Below are positions 1 through 8,431 of a stretch of 64,000 bases of DNA, one piece after another. The position numbers were made by a program, and so were the translations under genes. The stretch spans positions 159,819 through 223,818 of the forward strand of contig NZ_RWIJ01000004.1 in NCBI RefSeq assembly GCF_019805165.1, read 5' to 3'. How positions within the stretch are numbered: the first letter of the stretch is position 1; each line of letters opens with the position of its first letter. This stretch comes from Azospirillum sp. 412522. Its GTDB lineage: Bacteria > Pseudomonadota > Alphaproteobacteria > Azospirillales > Azospirillaceae. The notes beneath the pieces are model-generated. The model was not told the origin of the DNA. It was given only the letters and a program-made list of their open reading frames with translations, and did not search any database.

Positions 1-64
1 AAGCGGTCGGGGCGGCGCAATCCGCGCTTTCCCGATGCCGGTGCCGGAGTGGGAGGGACGGGGA

Positions 65-244
65 TCAGATCTCGTCCGGATCGACCAGCGTCAGCGAGAT
101 GACGTCGCTATCGATCAGCACCTTGCCGGCGTGGTCGAAATTGACCGTGATGCGGTTGCGGATGGCCGACTGCACCTGCCCCAGCCCCCAGTCGGGCCGG
201 TCGGGGTGGCGCACCCAGGCGCCGGGAACCAGCGAATCGTCCAT
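65..244 (-). CDS. DUF3553 family small protein
   Basis: A 59-residue protein with the compact core PGAWVRHP...WGLGQVQS...VNFDHAGK, which matches my recollection of the DUF3553 family, found in many alphaproteobacteria and usually about 60 residues long. The family resembles small beta-barrel domains that bind nucleic acid or protein, but no function is established. An in-frame ATG at 256 would add four residues. I prefer the ATG at 244 because conserved sequence begins immediately after it; neither start has a strong ribosome binding site. It is divergent from chpT, with about 120 bp between them that would hold both promoters. The family call is fairly sure, the start less so. Confidence 0.7.
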   Translation of the reverse strand: MDDSLVPGAWVRHPDRPDWGLGQVQSAIRNRITVNFDHAGKVLIDSDVISLTLVDPDEI

Positions 245-366
245 GTCGCGCCCCATCCGTCACACTATTGTTCATAGGAAATGCGGCCGCCTGTGCGGCT
301 GCGCCGGGAAAGTATAGAATCTCCGGCACCGCGCCGTCGCCGTTCCTTTTTTCCGGAGTCTGCCTC

Positions 367-1050
367 GTGACCGAATCGTCCTCCCTCCCCGTCAGCGTCG
401 ACATCCGCGTGCTGGAACTGCTGGCGTCGAAGCTCTGCCACGATCTGGTCAGCCCGGTCGGCGCCATCCGCAACGGTCTGGAGCTGATCGAGGAGATGCA
501 GGACGACGAGGATGGCGGGCCGGCGGTCGGCGGATTCCTGGGCGAGGCGGTGAAGCTGATCGACCATTCCTCCGGGCAGGCCGACCGCCGGCTGCGGGCA
601 TTCCGGCTCGCCTATGGGGTGGCCGGGCGCGACCAGAAGGGTTTCGGCGACGCCCGCGCCGCCGCCGCCGGCTATGTCGAAGGCGGGCGTACCCGCCTCG
701 ACTGGCCGGAGCGGGTGCCCCACGACATGACCGCCCAGCGCCGCGGCGTGGTCAAGCTGGTGCTGAATCTGGTGATGCTGGCGGACGAGGCGCTGACCCA
801 CGGCGGCTTGGTCTCCGTCGCCGCGGAGGGGGACGAGACGTCCGGCCGCATCACCGTGACCGCCGCCGGCCGGCCCGGCACGCTCAAGCCGGAGGCCGCG
901 GCGGCGCTCGCCGGCACCGCGACGGCCGAGGCCCTGTCGCCGCGCACCATCCACGCCTATCTGGCCGGCCGGCTGGCCGAGAGCGACGGCTTCCGCATCG
1001 CCGTCGCCACCGAAAGCAGCGAGCGGCTGGTCTTTACCGCGGAGTGGTGA
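367..1050 (+). CDS. chpT: Histidine phosphotransferase ChpT
   Basis: ChpT accepts phosphate from the hybrid kinase CckA and passes it to CtrA and CpdR in the alphaproteobacterial cell-cycle and motility relay. The 227-residue protein has the dimeric ChpT layout: an N-terminal helical hairpin with the phospho-acceptor motif CHDLVSPVGAIRNGLEL (His25), then a degenerate HATPase-like domain (roughly 90-220) without intact N and G boxes, as expected for a phosphotransferase. The GTG at 367 is chosen because family sequence starts there; the open frame extends upstream but that part looks non-coding. The gene lies just before the che operon and 8 kb from ctrA, which fits a CtrA relay tied to motility. 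Confidence 0.88.
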   Translation: MTESSSLPVSVDIRVLELLASKLCHDLVSPVGAIRNGLELIEEMQDDEDGGPAVGGFLGEAVKLIDHSSGQADRRLRAFRLAYGVAGRDQKGFGDARAAAAGYVEGGRTRLDWPERVPHDMTAQRRGVVKLVLNLVMLADEALTHGGLVSVAAEGDETSGRITVTAAGRPGTLKPEAAAALAGTATAEALSPRTIHAYLAGRLAESDGFRIAVATESSERLVFTAEW

Positions 1051-1068
1051 GGCTCCGTCCGGAGGCCT

Positions 1069-1242
1069 TCACAGCTGCTTAAAGATCCTCGGCTCCACCA
1101 CGATCTGCTCCACCCCGCCGGTGGTCTGGTGGGCGGTGGTGCGCAGCGTGACGGCCAGATTGTGCCGCGCGGCCTCCGCCAGCGCGGCATTGAGGCGTTC
1201 CACGGCGTCGCGCACGGTCTGGGCGAGGTCTTCGTCGGTCAT
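1069..1242 (-). CDS. Conserved small hypothetical protein
   Basis: A 57-residue acidic to neutral protein. A predicted helix (DLAQTVRDAVERLNAALAEA) is followed by a short beta-rich tail (LAVTLRTT...VEQIVVEPRI). I do not recognise a named family. It is supported as a gene by a very strong purine-rich ribosome binding site (GGGGGGA) 3-4 bases before the ATG and by protein-like composition. The much longer open frame that continues upstream on this strand is antisense to cheA and is not real. It is convergent with chpT, 18 bp from its stop, and divergent from cheA. Confidence 0.6.
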   Translation of the reverse strand: MTDEDLAQTVRDAVERLNAALAEAARHNLAVTLRTTAHQTTGGVEQIVVEPRIFKQL

Positions 1243-1324
1243 TGATCCCCCCTGTGACAATGGAAACCGGATCCTTCTGGTGGAAGCTCTGCGCAGAGTC
1301 CCTATCGGAAGAGGTAAGGTTCTC

Positions 1325-1340
1325 TTAATCAGTGTTTGAC
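1325..1340. promoter_or_regulatory. Candidate CtrA box upstream of cheA
   Basis: TTAA, seven bases, then TTGAC. This matches the CtrA consensus TTAA-N7-TTAAC at all but one position. It ends 103 bp before the cheA start codon. Both ctrA and chpT are in this window, so direct CtrA control of chemotaxis is plausible, but this is inferred from one site. Confidence 0.45.
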
Positions 1341-1443
1341 AGGCTCCGACCCTACCTGGACTGGAGCGCAACCGGCGGCCGATGCTGCCCGTTCGAGCCG
1401 CAGGCCGGCGCGGACCATAAACATTGGGCCTGGGGAATGCGAC

Positions 1444-4227
1444 ATGGATGATCTGCTGTCCGAGTTTTTGACGGAGACCAACGAAAACCTCTCGGTACTC
1501 GACGTCGAGTTGGTGCGGTTGGAGCAGAATCCCAACAATCCGGAACTGCTGTCGAACATCTTTCGGCTCGTCCACACCATCAAGGGCACCTGCGGCTTCC
1601 TCGGCCTGCCCCGCCTGGAAAAGGTGGCGCACGCGTCCGAGAACGTGCTGGGCAAGTTCCGTGACGGGGAACTGACGATCAACCCGGAAGCCGTTTCGCT
1701 GATCCTGCAGGCTCTGGATACCATCAAGAGCCTGCTGGCGGTTCTGGAGGCGACCGAGGCGGAACCGCCGGGCGACGATCTGCCGCTGATCGAGCGGCTG
1801 AACCTGTGCGCCGAAGGCAAGCTGGGCGCTTCCGCTCCTGCCGCTCCGGCTCCCGTGGCGGCCCCGCCGCCGGCCGCGCCTGCGGTCGCCGCCGCGGAGT
1901 CCCGCCCGGCGACGCTGGACGAGCTGGAAGCGCTGTGGAACTCCATTCCCGGTCCGAATGACCCGCCGCCCGCGCCCGCCGTCCCGGCGAGCACCGCGGT
2001 GGTCGCCCGTGCGCCCGAACCGGTGGAAGAGCCGGCCCCTTCGCAGGACCTTGTCGTCCCCGATGCCGAGCCGGTCGCCGCCAAGATGCCGGCTCCGGTG
2101 GCGCCGGCCGCTTCCGGTGGCAATTCCGGTGGCGCCGATGCGGGGGCCGAGGCCGCGACCAAGGAATCGGCGGTCGCCGCCCAGACCATCCGGGTCAACG
2201 TCGACCTGCTCGAAAACCTGATGACCATGGTGTCGGAGCTGGTGCTGACCCGCAACCAGCTGCTCCAGATCCTGCGGTCGCAGAAGGAGAGCGAGTTCGC
2301 CGCCCCGCTGCAGCGCCTGAACCATGTGACGTCGGAGCTGCAGGAAGGCGTCATGAAGACGCGCATGCAGCCGATCGGCAACGCCTGGGCCAAGCTGCCG
2401 CGTCTGGTGCGCGATCTGGCGCACGAACTGAACAAGAAGATCGACCTCCAGATGCTCGGCGCCGACACCGAGCTGGACCGCCAGGTGCTGGAGCTGATCA
2501 AGGATCCGCTGACCCACATGGTGCGCAACAGCGCCGACCATGGCCTGGAGATCCCGGCGGAGCGCGTGAAGGCCGGCAAGACGGAGACCGGCCGCATCAC
2601 CCTGAACGCCTATCACGAGGGCGGCCACATCATCATCGAGATCCAGGACGACGGTAAGGGCCTGGCGATCGACCGCATCAAGCAGAAGGCGATCCAGAAC
2701 GGGATGGCGTCGGAAGGCGAGCTGGCCTCGATGACCGACCAGCAGATCATCCAGTTCATCATGAAGCCGGGCTTCTCGACCGCCGCCAAGGTCACCAACG
2801 TGTCGGGCCGCGGCGTCGGCATGGACGTGGTGAAGACCAACATCGAGAAGATCGGCGGCACGATCGAGATCAAGTCGGCCCAGGGCAAGGGCTCGACCTT
2901 CGTCATCAAGATCCCGCTGACCCTGGCCATCGTCTCGGCCCTGATCGTGGAATGCGCCGGCGAACGCTTCGCCATCCCGCAGATCAGCGTGGTCGAGCTG
3001 GTGCGCGCCGCCTCCGACAGCGAGCACACCATCGAGCGGCTGAAGGGCACCCCGGTCCTGCGCCTGCGCAACCGGCTGCTGCCGCTGGTCTCGCTCCAGC
3101 AGCTGCTGCGGCTGGACGACAGCGAGGACGCCAAGAAGCCGGCGGACGAGACCTTCATCGTCGTCACCCAGGTCGGGACCTACACCTTCGGCATCATGGT
3201 CGACCGCGTGTTCGACACCGAGGAAATCGTGGTGAAGCCGGTGGCGCCGATCCTGCGCCACATCGAGATGTTCTCGGGCAACACGATCCTGGGCGACGGC
3301 TCGGTCATCATGATCCTGGACCCCAACGGCATCGCGTCGGCCACCGGCGAGATGGCGATGGGCGAGGCTGCGGGCAAGGAGACCACGGCGGTCCAGACCC
3401 AGCGCCAGGAGGACAAGATGGCGCTCCTGCTGTTCCGCGCCGGCGAGGGCGCCCCCAAGGCGGTGCCGCTGTCGCTGGTCGCCCGCCTGGAGGACGTCGA
3501 TCTCGCCACGGTCGAGATGTCGAACGGCCTGCCGGTGGTCCAGTACCGCGGCAAGCTGATGCCGCTGGTCCCGATCGACCCGAACTTCGTCGTCGCCAGC
3601 GAAGGCCGCCAGCCGGTGCTGGTCTTCGCCGACGGCGACCGGTCGATGGGCCTGATCGTCGACGAGATCGTCGACATCGTCGAGGAGAAGCTGAACGTCC
3701 AGCTGGCCGCGGAGCGTCCCGGCCTGATGGGTTCCGCCATCATCGCCGGCAAGGCGACCGAGGTGATCGACGCCGGCTTCTTCCTGACCCAGGCCTACAA
3801 GGACTGGTTCGGCTCCTCCGCCCAGGAGGGCTTCGAGGAGGAGAAGCTGCAGCGCGTGCTGCTGGTGGACGACAGCCCCTTCTTCCGCAACCTGCTGACG
3901 CCGCTGCTGTCGGTCGCCGGCTACGACGTGACGGCGGTGGAGAATGCCGGCGACGCGCTGGCGCTCTGCGAGGCGGGCGAGGACTTCGACGTCATCGTCT
4001 CCGACATCGAGATGCCGGGCATGAGCGGCTTCGACTTCGCCGAGGCGGTGCGCCACGGCAGCCGCTGGCAGCGGATCCCGATGGTGGCTCTGTCCAGCCA
4101 CGCCAGCGCCCGCGACCTCGACCGCGGCCGGATCGCCGGTTTCAACGACTATGTCGCCAAGTTCGACCGTGACGCGCTGCTCTTCGCGCTCCAGCAGACG
4201 CTGACCGACCAGAAAGGTGCCGCATGA
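1444..4227 (+). CDS. cheA: Chemotaxis histidine kinase CheA with C-terminal receiver domain
   Basis: CheA autophosphorylates in response to chemoreceptors and passes phosphate to CheY and CheB. The 927-residue protein has an HPt domain (1-105, phospho-acceptor His44 in RLVHTIKGTCGFLG), a Pro/Ala-rich linker (about 135-240), a dimerisation helix pair (245-310), an HATPase domain (340-495; N box MVRNSADHG, G boxes DDGKG and GRGVGMDV), two tandem CheW-like regulatory domains (495-640 and 660-790) and a C-terminal receiver (800-922, phospho-acceptor Asp854 in VSDIEMPG). It is longer than enteric CheA (about 650) because of the second CheW-like domain and the receiver. The start at 1444 leaves out 36 upstream codons without family similarity. 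It is the first gene of cheAWYBR, the order of the Azospirillum Che1 (F5-type) cluster, and overlaps cheW by ATGA. Confidence 0.95.
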   Translation: MDDLLSEFLTETNENLSVLDVELVRLEQNPNNPELLSNIFRLVHTIKGTCGFLGLPRLEKVAHASENVLGKFRDGELTINPEAVSLILQALDTIKSLLAVLEATEAEPPGDDLPLIERLNLCAEGKLGASAPAAPAPVAAPPPAAPAVAAAESRPATLDELEALWNSIPGPNDPPPAPAVPASTAVVARAPEPVEEPAPSQDLVVPDAEPVAAKMPAPVAPAASGGNSGGADAGAEAATKESAVAAQTIRVNVDLLENLMTMVSELVLTRNQLLQILRSQKESEFAAPLQRLNHVTSELQEGVMKTRMQPIGNAWAKLPRLVRDLAHELNKKIDLQMLGADTELDRQVLELIKDPLTHMVRNSADHGLEIPAERVKAGKTETGRITLNAYHEGGHIIIEIQDDGKGLAIDRIKQKAIQNGMASEGELASMTDQQIIQFIMKPGFSTAAKVTNVSGRGVGMDVVKTNIEKIGGTIEIKSAQGKGSTFVIKIPLTLAIVSALIVECAGERFAIPQISVVELVRAASDSEHTIERLKGTPVLRLRNRLLPLVSLQQLLRLDDSEDAKKPADETFIVVTQVGTYTFGIMVDRVFDTEEIVVKPVAPILRHIEMFSGNTILGDGSVIMILDPNGIASATGEMAMGEAAGKETTAVQTQRQEDKMALLLFRAGEGAPKAVPLSLVARLEDVDLATVEMSNGLPVVQYRGKLMPLVPIDPNFVVASEGRQPVLVFADGDRSMGLIVDEIVDIVEEKLNVQLAAERPGLMGSAIIAGKATEVIDAGFFLTQAYKDWFGSSAQEGFEEEKLQRVLLVDDSPFFRNLLTPLLSVAGYDVTAVENAGDALALCEAGEDFDVIVSDIEMPGMSGFDFAEAVRHGSRWQRIPMVALSSHASARDLDRGRIAGFNDYVAKFDRDALLFALQQTLTDQKGAA

Positions 4228-4724
4228 GCAACGCCAAGCTGCCGTCCACCGTCCGGAAGTCCAAGGGTGACGACATCGTCGTCTCGGGCAACCAGGATTA
4301 TGTGACCATGACGATCGCCGACCAGATGTTCGGCATCCCGGTCCTACAGGTGCAGGACGTGCTGGGCCATCAGCGGATCACCCGTATCCCGCTGGCCCCG
4401 CCCGAGGTCGCCGGATCGCTGAACCTGCGTGGCCGCATCGTCACCGCCATCGACGTCCGCCTCCGGCTTGGTCTGACCGGCCGGCCGAAGGACAAGCCCG
4501 GCATGTCGATCGTCGTCGACCTGCGCGGCGAGCTGTACAGCCTGATGGTCGATTCGGTCGGCGAGGTGCTGAGCCTGACCAAGGAGGACTTCGAACGGAA
4601 CCCGGCGACGCTGGATCCGCGCTGGCGGGAGGTCTCGACCGGAATTTATAGGCTGAACGGCCAGTTGATGGTTGTGCTGGACGTGCCCCGTCTGCTCAAC
4701 TTCACAACCATCGAGACGGCCTGA
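4224..4724 (+). CDS. cheW: Chemotaxis coupling protein CheW
   Basis: CheW is the adaptor linking chemoreceptors to CheA in the polar signalling array. The 166-residue protein consists almost wholly of one CheW SH3-like double barrel, with the conserved stretch GIPVLQVQDVLG and the NLRGRIVTAIDVRLRLGL segment. A short basic N-terminal tail (about 20 residues) precedes the domain. The ATG overlaps the cheA stop in an ATGA quartet, which indicates translational coupling and a fixed ratio to CheA. Confidence 0.95.
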   Translation: MSNAKLPSTVRKSKGDDIVVSGNQDYVTMTIADQMFGIPVLQVQDVLGHQRITRIPLAPPEVAGSLNLRGRIVTAIDVRLRLGLTGRPKDKPGMSIVVDLRGELYSLMVDSVGEVLSLTKEDFERNPATLDPRWREVSTGIYRLNGQLMVVLDVPRLLNFTTIETA

Positions 4725-4731
4725 CGGCTTG

Positions 4732-4758
4732 CGGCGCCTTCCCCCGGGGGGGGCGCCG
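4732..4758 (+). terminator. GC-rich hairpin between cheW and cheY
   Basis: Arms CGGCGCC and GGCGCCG flank a C-run and G-run that can also pair. Only TTT follows, so this is more likely an intercistronic processing or attenuation hairpin than a full terminator. It lies in the only sizeable gap (85 bp) before cheY. Confidence 0.35.
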
Positions 4759-4809
4759 TTTCCGCCGGCCGGCTTCGCCGACGAACAGATGACCTGAGGC
4801 CCTGCCGCA

Positions 4810-5175
4810 ATGAAATCCTGCCTGGTGGTCGACGACAGCCGCGTGGTCCGCAAAGTCGCGCGCAAGATCCTGGAAGAGCTGAACTTCGCCTGCACCGAGG
4901 CGGAGGACGGCAGGCAGGCGATGGAAGCCTGCCTGGTGCAGATGCCCGACGCGATCCTGCTGGACTGGAACATGCCGGTGATGAACGGCATCGATTTCCT
5001 GCGGGGGCTGCGCAAGATGAGCGGGGGCGACCAGCCGAAGGTGGTGTTCTGCACGACCGAGAACGACCTCGCCCACATCCAGGAGGCGCTGTCCGCAGGG
5101 GCCAACGAGTACATCATGAAGCCCTTCGACAGCGACATCATCCAGACCAAGTTCGCGCAGGTCGGGCTTCTCTGA
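4810..5175 (+). CDS. cheY: Chemotaxis response regulator CheY
   Basis: A single-domain receiver (121 residues) that, once phosphorylated by CheA, binds the flagellar switch. The acidic pocket (DDS at 8-10), phospho-acceptor Asp52 (LLDWNMP), the switch Thr in FCTTEN and the Lys in IMKPF are all present. There is no output domain. It is third in the che operon, preceded by a TGAGG ribosome binding site. In Azospirillum the Che1 pathway is known mainly to adjust swimming speed; whether that applies here is inference. Confidence 0.93.
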   Translation: MKSCLVVDDSRVVRKVARKILEELNFACTEAEDGRQAMEACLVQMPDAILLDWNMPVMNGIDFLRGLRKMSGGDQPKVVFCTTENDLAHIQEALSAGANEYIMKPFDSDIIQTKFAQVGLL

Positions 5176-5287
5176 CGCCCTGCCGGGCCGATGACCTCAG
5201 GGTTAGGGACCGGCCGGACCCCGATCCAAAGCGGGGCAACAGGGGACTCAGCGTTGAACCAGTCGAGTTGAAAGGCGAACCGCCGTT

Positions 5288-6454
5288 ATGTCGGACAGTT
5301 TTGGTAGAGGCCCCCTCACCACCGCACGACCGGCCAACCCGGATCCCGTCCGGGTCATGGTGGTGGACGACTCCGCCGTCATCCGCGGCCTGCTGACCCG
5401 AGCGCTGGAAGGGGATGCGGACATCCGCGTCGTCACCTCCGTCGGCGACGGCCAGATGGCGGTCAATTCGCTGCAGCGCAATTCGATCGACGTCATCGTT
5501 CTCGACATCGAGATGCCGGTGATGGACGGGCTGACCGCCATCCCGAAGCTGCTGGCGGTGGCGCCGCAGGTGAAGATCATCATGGCCTCCACGCTGACGC
5601 TGCGCGGGGCCGACGTCTCCATCCGCTGCCTGTCGGCGGGGGCGGCCGACTATATCCCGAAGCCGACCTCGACCCGCGAGATCGGCGGGGCGGAAGACTT
5701 CAAGCGCGAGCTGGTCGCCAAGGTCAAGGCGCTGGGTGCGGCGGCCAAGCGCGCCGGATCGCGCTCGCGCGGCGAGATCCGTCCGCTGACCCCGGTGGCT
5801 CCGCTGGGGCTGCTCAAGCGCGAGGTCGGGCCGATCGTCACCCGCCCGACCGCTCCCGGGGCCATCGCGGTGAAGCCGGACGTGATCGCCATCGGCAGCT
5901 CCACCGGGGGCCCGCAGGCACTGTTCGAGGTGCTGTCGCACCTGAAGGCCGGCGTCAGCCAGCCGATCCTGATCACCCAGCACATGCCGGCGACCTTCAC
6001 CACCATCCTGGCCGAGCACATTACCCGCCAATGCGGGATCGACGCGCGCGAAGCCAAGGACGGCGAGCCGATCGTGCAGAACCGCTGCTACATCGCGCCC
6101 GGCGACTTCCACATGCTGGTGGCGCAGCGTGGCGGTGCCAACGTGATCGCGCTGAGCAAGGATCCGCCCGAGAATTTCTGCCGCCCGGCGGTCGATCCGA
6201 TGATGCGGTCGATCCTGAAGGCTTTCGGCGGACGCAAGATCCTGGCCTGCATCCTGACCGGCATGGGGCAGGACGGGCTGAAGGGCTGCACCGACGTGGT
6301 CAACGGCGGCGGTACCCTGATCGCCCAGGACGAGGCGTCGAGCGTGGTCTGGGGCATGCCCGGTGCCGTGGCGCAAGCCGGCATCTGCAACGCCATCCTG
6401 CCGCTCAAGGAAATCGGTCCCCACATCCGCAAGCTCGCTTCGAGGGCAGCATGA
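5288..6454 (+). CDS. cheB: Protein-glutamate methylesterase/deamidase CheB
   Basis: CheB removes methyl groups from, and deamidates, chemoreceptor glutamates, resetting sensitivity. The 388-residue protein has an N-terminal receiver (about 20-140; phospho-acceptor Asp73 in VLDIEMPVMDG), a basic linker (150-190), and a C-terminal esterase domain with the catalytic triad visible as Ser (GSSTGGPQAL), His (TQHMPATFT) and Asp (GMGQDGLKG). The length is typical, with about 20 extra N-terminal residues. The stop overlaps the cheR start by ATGA, so the methylation and demethylation enzymes are translationally coupled. Confidence 0.95.
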   Translation: MSDSFGRGPLTTARPANPDPVRVMVVDDSAVIRGLLTRALEGDADIRVVTSVGDGQMAVNSLQRNSIDVIVLDIEMPVMDGLTAIPKLLAVAPQVKIIMASTLTLRGADVSIRCLSAGAADYIPKPTSTREIGGAEDFKRELVAKVKALGAAAKRAGSRSRGEIRPLTPVAPLGLLKREVGPIVTRPTAPGAIAVKPDVIAIGSSTGGPQALFEVLSHLKAGVSQPILITQHMPATFTTILAEHITRQCGIDAREAKDGEPIVQNRCYIAPGDFHMLVAQRGGANVIALSKDPPENFCRPAVDPMMRSILKAFGGRKILACILTGMGQDGLKGCTDVVNGGGTLIAQDEASSVVWGMPGAVAQAGICNAILPLKEIGPHIRKLASRAA

Positions 6455-7290
6455 GAGTCGAAGATTTCGACATGTTCTCCACGCTGCTCAAGCAGCGTTC
6501 CGGCCTGGTCCTCACCCGCGACAAGGCGTACCTGCTCGAATCCCGGCTGATGCCGGTGGCGCGCAAGTGGAACATGAAGGGGCTTGAGGAGCTGGCGACC
6601 ACCGTCCGCACCCGCAAGGACGAGGCGCTGCTGCGCGACATCACGGAAGCGATGACGACCAACGAGTCGTCCTTCTTCCGCGACCAGAAGCCATTCGACC
6701 AGTTCCGCCAGCTGGTGCTGCCGAAGCTGATGGCGGCGCGGGCGGCCAAGCGGTCGTTGCGCATCTGGTCGGCCGCCTGTTCGTCAGGGCAGGAAGCCTA
6801 TTCGCTGTCGATGATCCTGAACGACGAGGCGGCGAAGCTGGCCGGCTGGCGCATCGAGATCGTCGGCACCGACATCTCGGCCGAGATGGTGGAGCGCGCC
6901 AAGGCCGGCGTCTACACCCAGTTCGAGGTGCAGCGCGGTCTGCCGATCACCATGCTGGTGAAGCATTTCAAGCAGAACGGCGACAAGTGGCAGATCAGCC
7001 AGCAACTGCGGCAGATGGCGTCGTTCCGTGAATGGAACCTGCTGGGCGATCTGTCGGCGCTGGGTCAGTTCGACATCGTCTTCTGCCGCAACGTGCTGAT
7101 CTATTTCGACCAGCCGACCAAGGCGAAGGTGCTGGAATCGATCTCCCGGCAGATGCCGCAGGATGGGGTGCTGTATCTGGGCGGTGCGGAAACGGTGCTG
7201 GGCATCACCGACAAGTTCAAGCCGGTGGAAGGCCAGCGTGGCCTCTACAGCCTGGGTGGCTTCTCCGCCGCCGGCGCCAAGGTGGCGTAG
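6451..7290 (+). CDS. cheR: Chemotaxis protein methyltransferase CheR
   Basis: CheR methylates chemoreceptor glutamates with S-adenosylmethionine, opposing CheB. The 279-residue protein has the helical N-terminal domain (1-75, including TNESSFFRD) and the Rossmann-like AdoMet domain (90-270) with SAACSSGQEAYS, EIVGTDIS and FCRNVLIYF motifs. The start at 6451 overlaps the cheB stop; the open frame extends much further upstream but is a shadow of cheB. It is the last gene of the operon, and a GC hairpin follows. Confidence 0.95.
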   Translation: MRVEDFDMFSTLLKQRSGLVLTRDKAYLLESRLMPVARKWNMKGLEELATTVRTRKDEALLRDITEAMTTNESSFFRDQKPFDQFRQLVLPKLMAARAAKRSLRIWSAACSSGQEAYSLSMILNDEAAKLAGWRIEIVGTDISAEMVERAKAGVYTQFEVQRGLPITMLVKHFKQNGDKWQISQQLRQMASFREWNLLGDLSALGQFDIVFCRNVLIYFDQPTKAKVLESISRQMPQDGVLYLGGAETVLGITDKFKPVEGQRGLYSLGGFSAAGAKVA

Positions 7291-7306
7291 GAGCCGGAAA
7301 GGCGAC

Positions 7307-7327
7307 GGGGGCGGGAGAGCCGCCCCC
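7307..7327. terminator. Hairpin between convergent cheR and the next gene
   Basis: Arms GGGGGCGG and CCGCCCCC with a five-base loop lie in the 64-bp gap between cheR and the convergent gene ending at 7355. There is no T-tract, so efficiency is uncertain; it could act for both strands. Confidence 0.35.
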
Positions 7328-7354
7328 ACTTCGATCAGGGTAGCTTCAAACGCT

Positions 7355-7579
7355 TCAGGGCGACGGCGTGATCGACTTGATCGGGCCGCGCGGGTTGCCG
7401 GACATCTCGGCGATCTTGCGGTCCTGCGCCTCGATGAAGCTGCGGATGGAATTCTCGCGGTCGAACTGGTCGATGTCGGTGGTCGGCACCTTACGGTTCG
7501 AGGTGCGCGCGCCATCCTGATAGATCACATCGAAAAGTGCGAAGCCGTTGTCGACGGGCTGTTTCTTCTGACGGGCCAT
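7355..7579 (-). CDS. Conserved small hypothetical protein
   Basis: A 74-residue protein beginning MARQKKQPVD, with a central segment (FDVIYQDGARTSNRKVP) and a charged helix (IRSFIEAQDRKIAEMSG). It looks like a conserved small alphaproteobacterial protein, but I cannot name a family. A GGAGGACA ribosome binding site precedes the ATG. It follows the Lys/Arg-rich gene at 7628-7822 on the same strand with a 48-bp gap, so the two may be cotranscribed. No membrane segment or signal peptide is visible. Confidence 0.6.
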   Translation of the reverse strand: MARQKKQPVDNGFALFDVIYQDGARTSNRKVPTTDIDQFDRENSIRSFIEAQDRKIAEMSGNPRGPIKSITPSP

Positions 7580-7627
7580 GGCCTGTCCTCCATGTGGTCG
7601 CGGTCGGCCGCGCGAGCGGTCGGCCGG

Positions 7628-7822
7628 TCAGGCATTGTTGGTGTCGGTCTGGGTGTCGGTATCGGTCGCCAGGGCGTCATCCTGCGTCTCCGTGCCGTCC
7701 GGCTCACCGGCGCGGCGGGCGGCAGCCCCTTCCTCGCGACGCTGCAGCTTTTCCTGCTTCTTCTGTTCCTTGGCCCGGTTGCGCTCGGCCCGCTGCTGGT
7801 TGTAGTTCGGTTTGAAAGCCAT
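7628..7822 (-). CDS. Small charged hypothetical protein
   Basis: A 64-residue protein with a strongly basic first half rich in Lys, Arg and Gln (QQRAERNRAKEQKKQEKLQRR), likely helical, and an acidic Thr/Asp-rich tail (DTDTQTDTNN). The charge split suggests nucleic-acid or ribosome association followed by a disordered tail, which is inference only. A good ribosome binding site (GGAGAACC) precedes the ATG. Downstream on the same strand lies the gene at 7355. Confidence 0.6.
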   Translation of the reverse strand: MAFKPNYNQQRAERNRAKEQKKQEKLQRREEGAAARRAGEPDGTETQDDALATDTDTQTDTNNA

Positions 7823-7880
7823 AGCGGTTCTCCTTTGGGAGGGCCCTTACGTCTGAGCGACAGGGACAACGTCAACACGG

Positions 7881-7914
7881 AAAAAGGGCATCGGTTTCCC
7901 GATGCCCCTTTTTC
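7881..7914. terminator. Bidirectional intrinsic terminator
   Basis: The stem AAAAAGGGCATCGG pairs with CCGATGCCCCTTTTT around a TTTC loop. A-run and T-run flanks give terminator shape on both strands. It sits just downstream of the cold-shock gene (minus strand). Confidence 0.8.
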
Positions 7915-7935
7915 CGCAAATCGGCGGTCAGGCGG

Positions 7936-8145
7936 TCAGACCGCCTTCAGGTTTTCCGCCGAGGTCTTGCCGCGCTTGGGATCACGCTGCTCCTCGTAGG
8001 AAATCTTCTGACCATCGACCAGGCTGCGCAGGCCGGCGCGTTCGACAGCGGAGATGTGAACGAACACATCCGGGCCGCCGCTTTCCGGCTGAATGAAACC
8101 GAAGCCCTTGGTGCTGTTGAACCATTTGACGGTGCCGACGGGCAT
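7936..8145 (-). CDS. Cold-shock domain protein (CspA family)
   Basis: A single cold-shock domain of 69 residues that binds single-stranded RNA or DNA and acts as an RNA chaperone. The RNP1 motif KGFGFIQP and RNP2-like VFVHISAV are intact, preceded by the hallmark GTVKWFN. The start at 8145 has an excellent GGGAGA site and the canonical [10 protein letters not shown] beginning; 16 more upstream codons are open but look like leader. About 280 bp upstream is free of genes and could hold a long regulated 5' leader as in other csp genes. A terminator follows. Confidence 0.92.
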   Translation of the reverse strand: MPVGTVKWFNSTKGFGFIQPESGGPDVFVHISAVERAGLRSLVDGQKISYEEQRDPKRGKTSAENLKAV

Positions 8146-8431
8146 CTCTGTCTCCCATAACGCGAAGGGCGCCACACCACCGGTGCGGCGCATCAGACTG
8201 GGTGTGGGATTGGCGGCCCCCCGAAGTCCGTACCGGCGAAGAGGATCCGCGCGGGCGAACAGGTCCGAAGAAAGGGGAGGCTAAGCGTGGGGGCGGTTGA
8301 GAACCCCGCAGTCCGAAGCAGAATGACCTGTCAGACATGGGAACGCCCGGTCCGGCTTTCAAGGTGAAAGACGGCCGGGCGGATGATTCTCCGGGGAAAC
8401 AAGGAGTGACGGCCGGGAAGCCGGCGTGATG

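Noticed and set aside
1069..4101. A 1010-codon open frame antisense to cheA
   Set aside because: It arises from GC-rich codon bias on the opposite strand; its product is rich in His, Arg, Gln and Asp without domains. Only its last 57 codons, with their own ribosome binding site, are kept as a gene.
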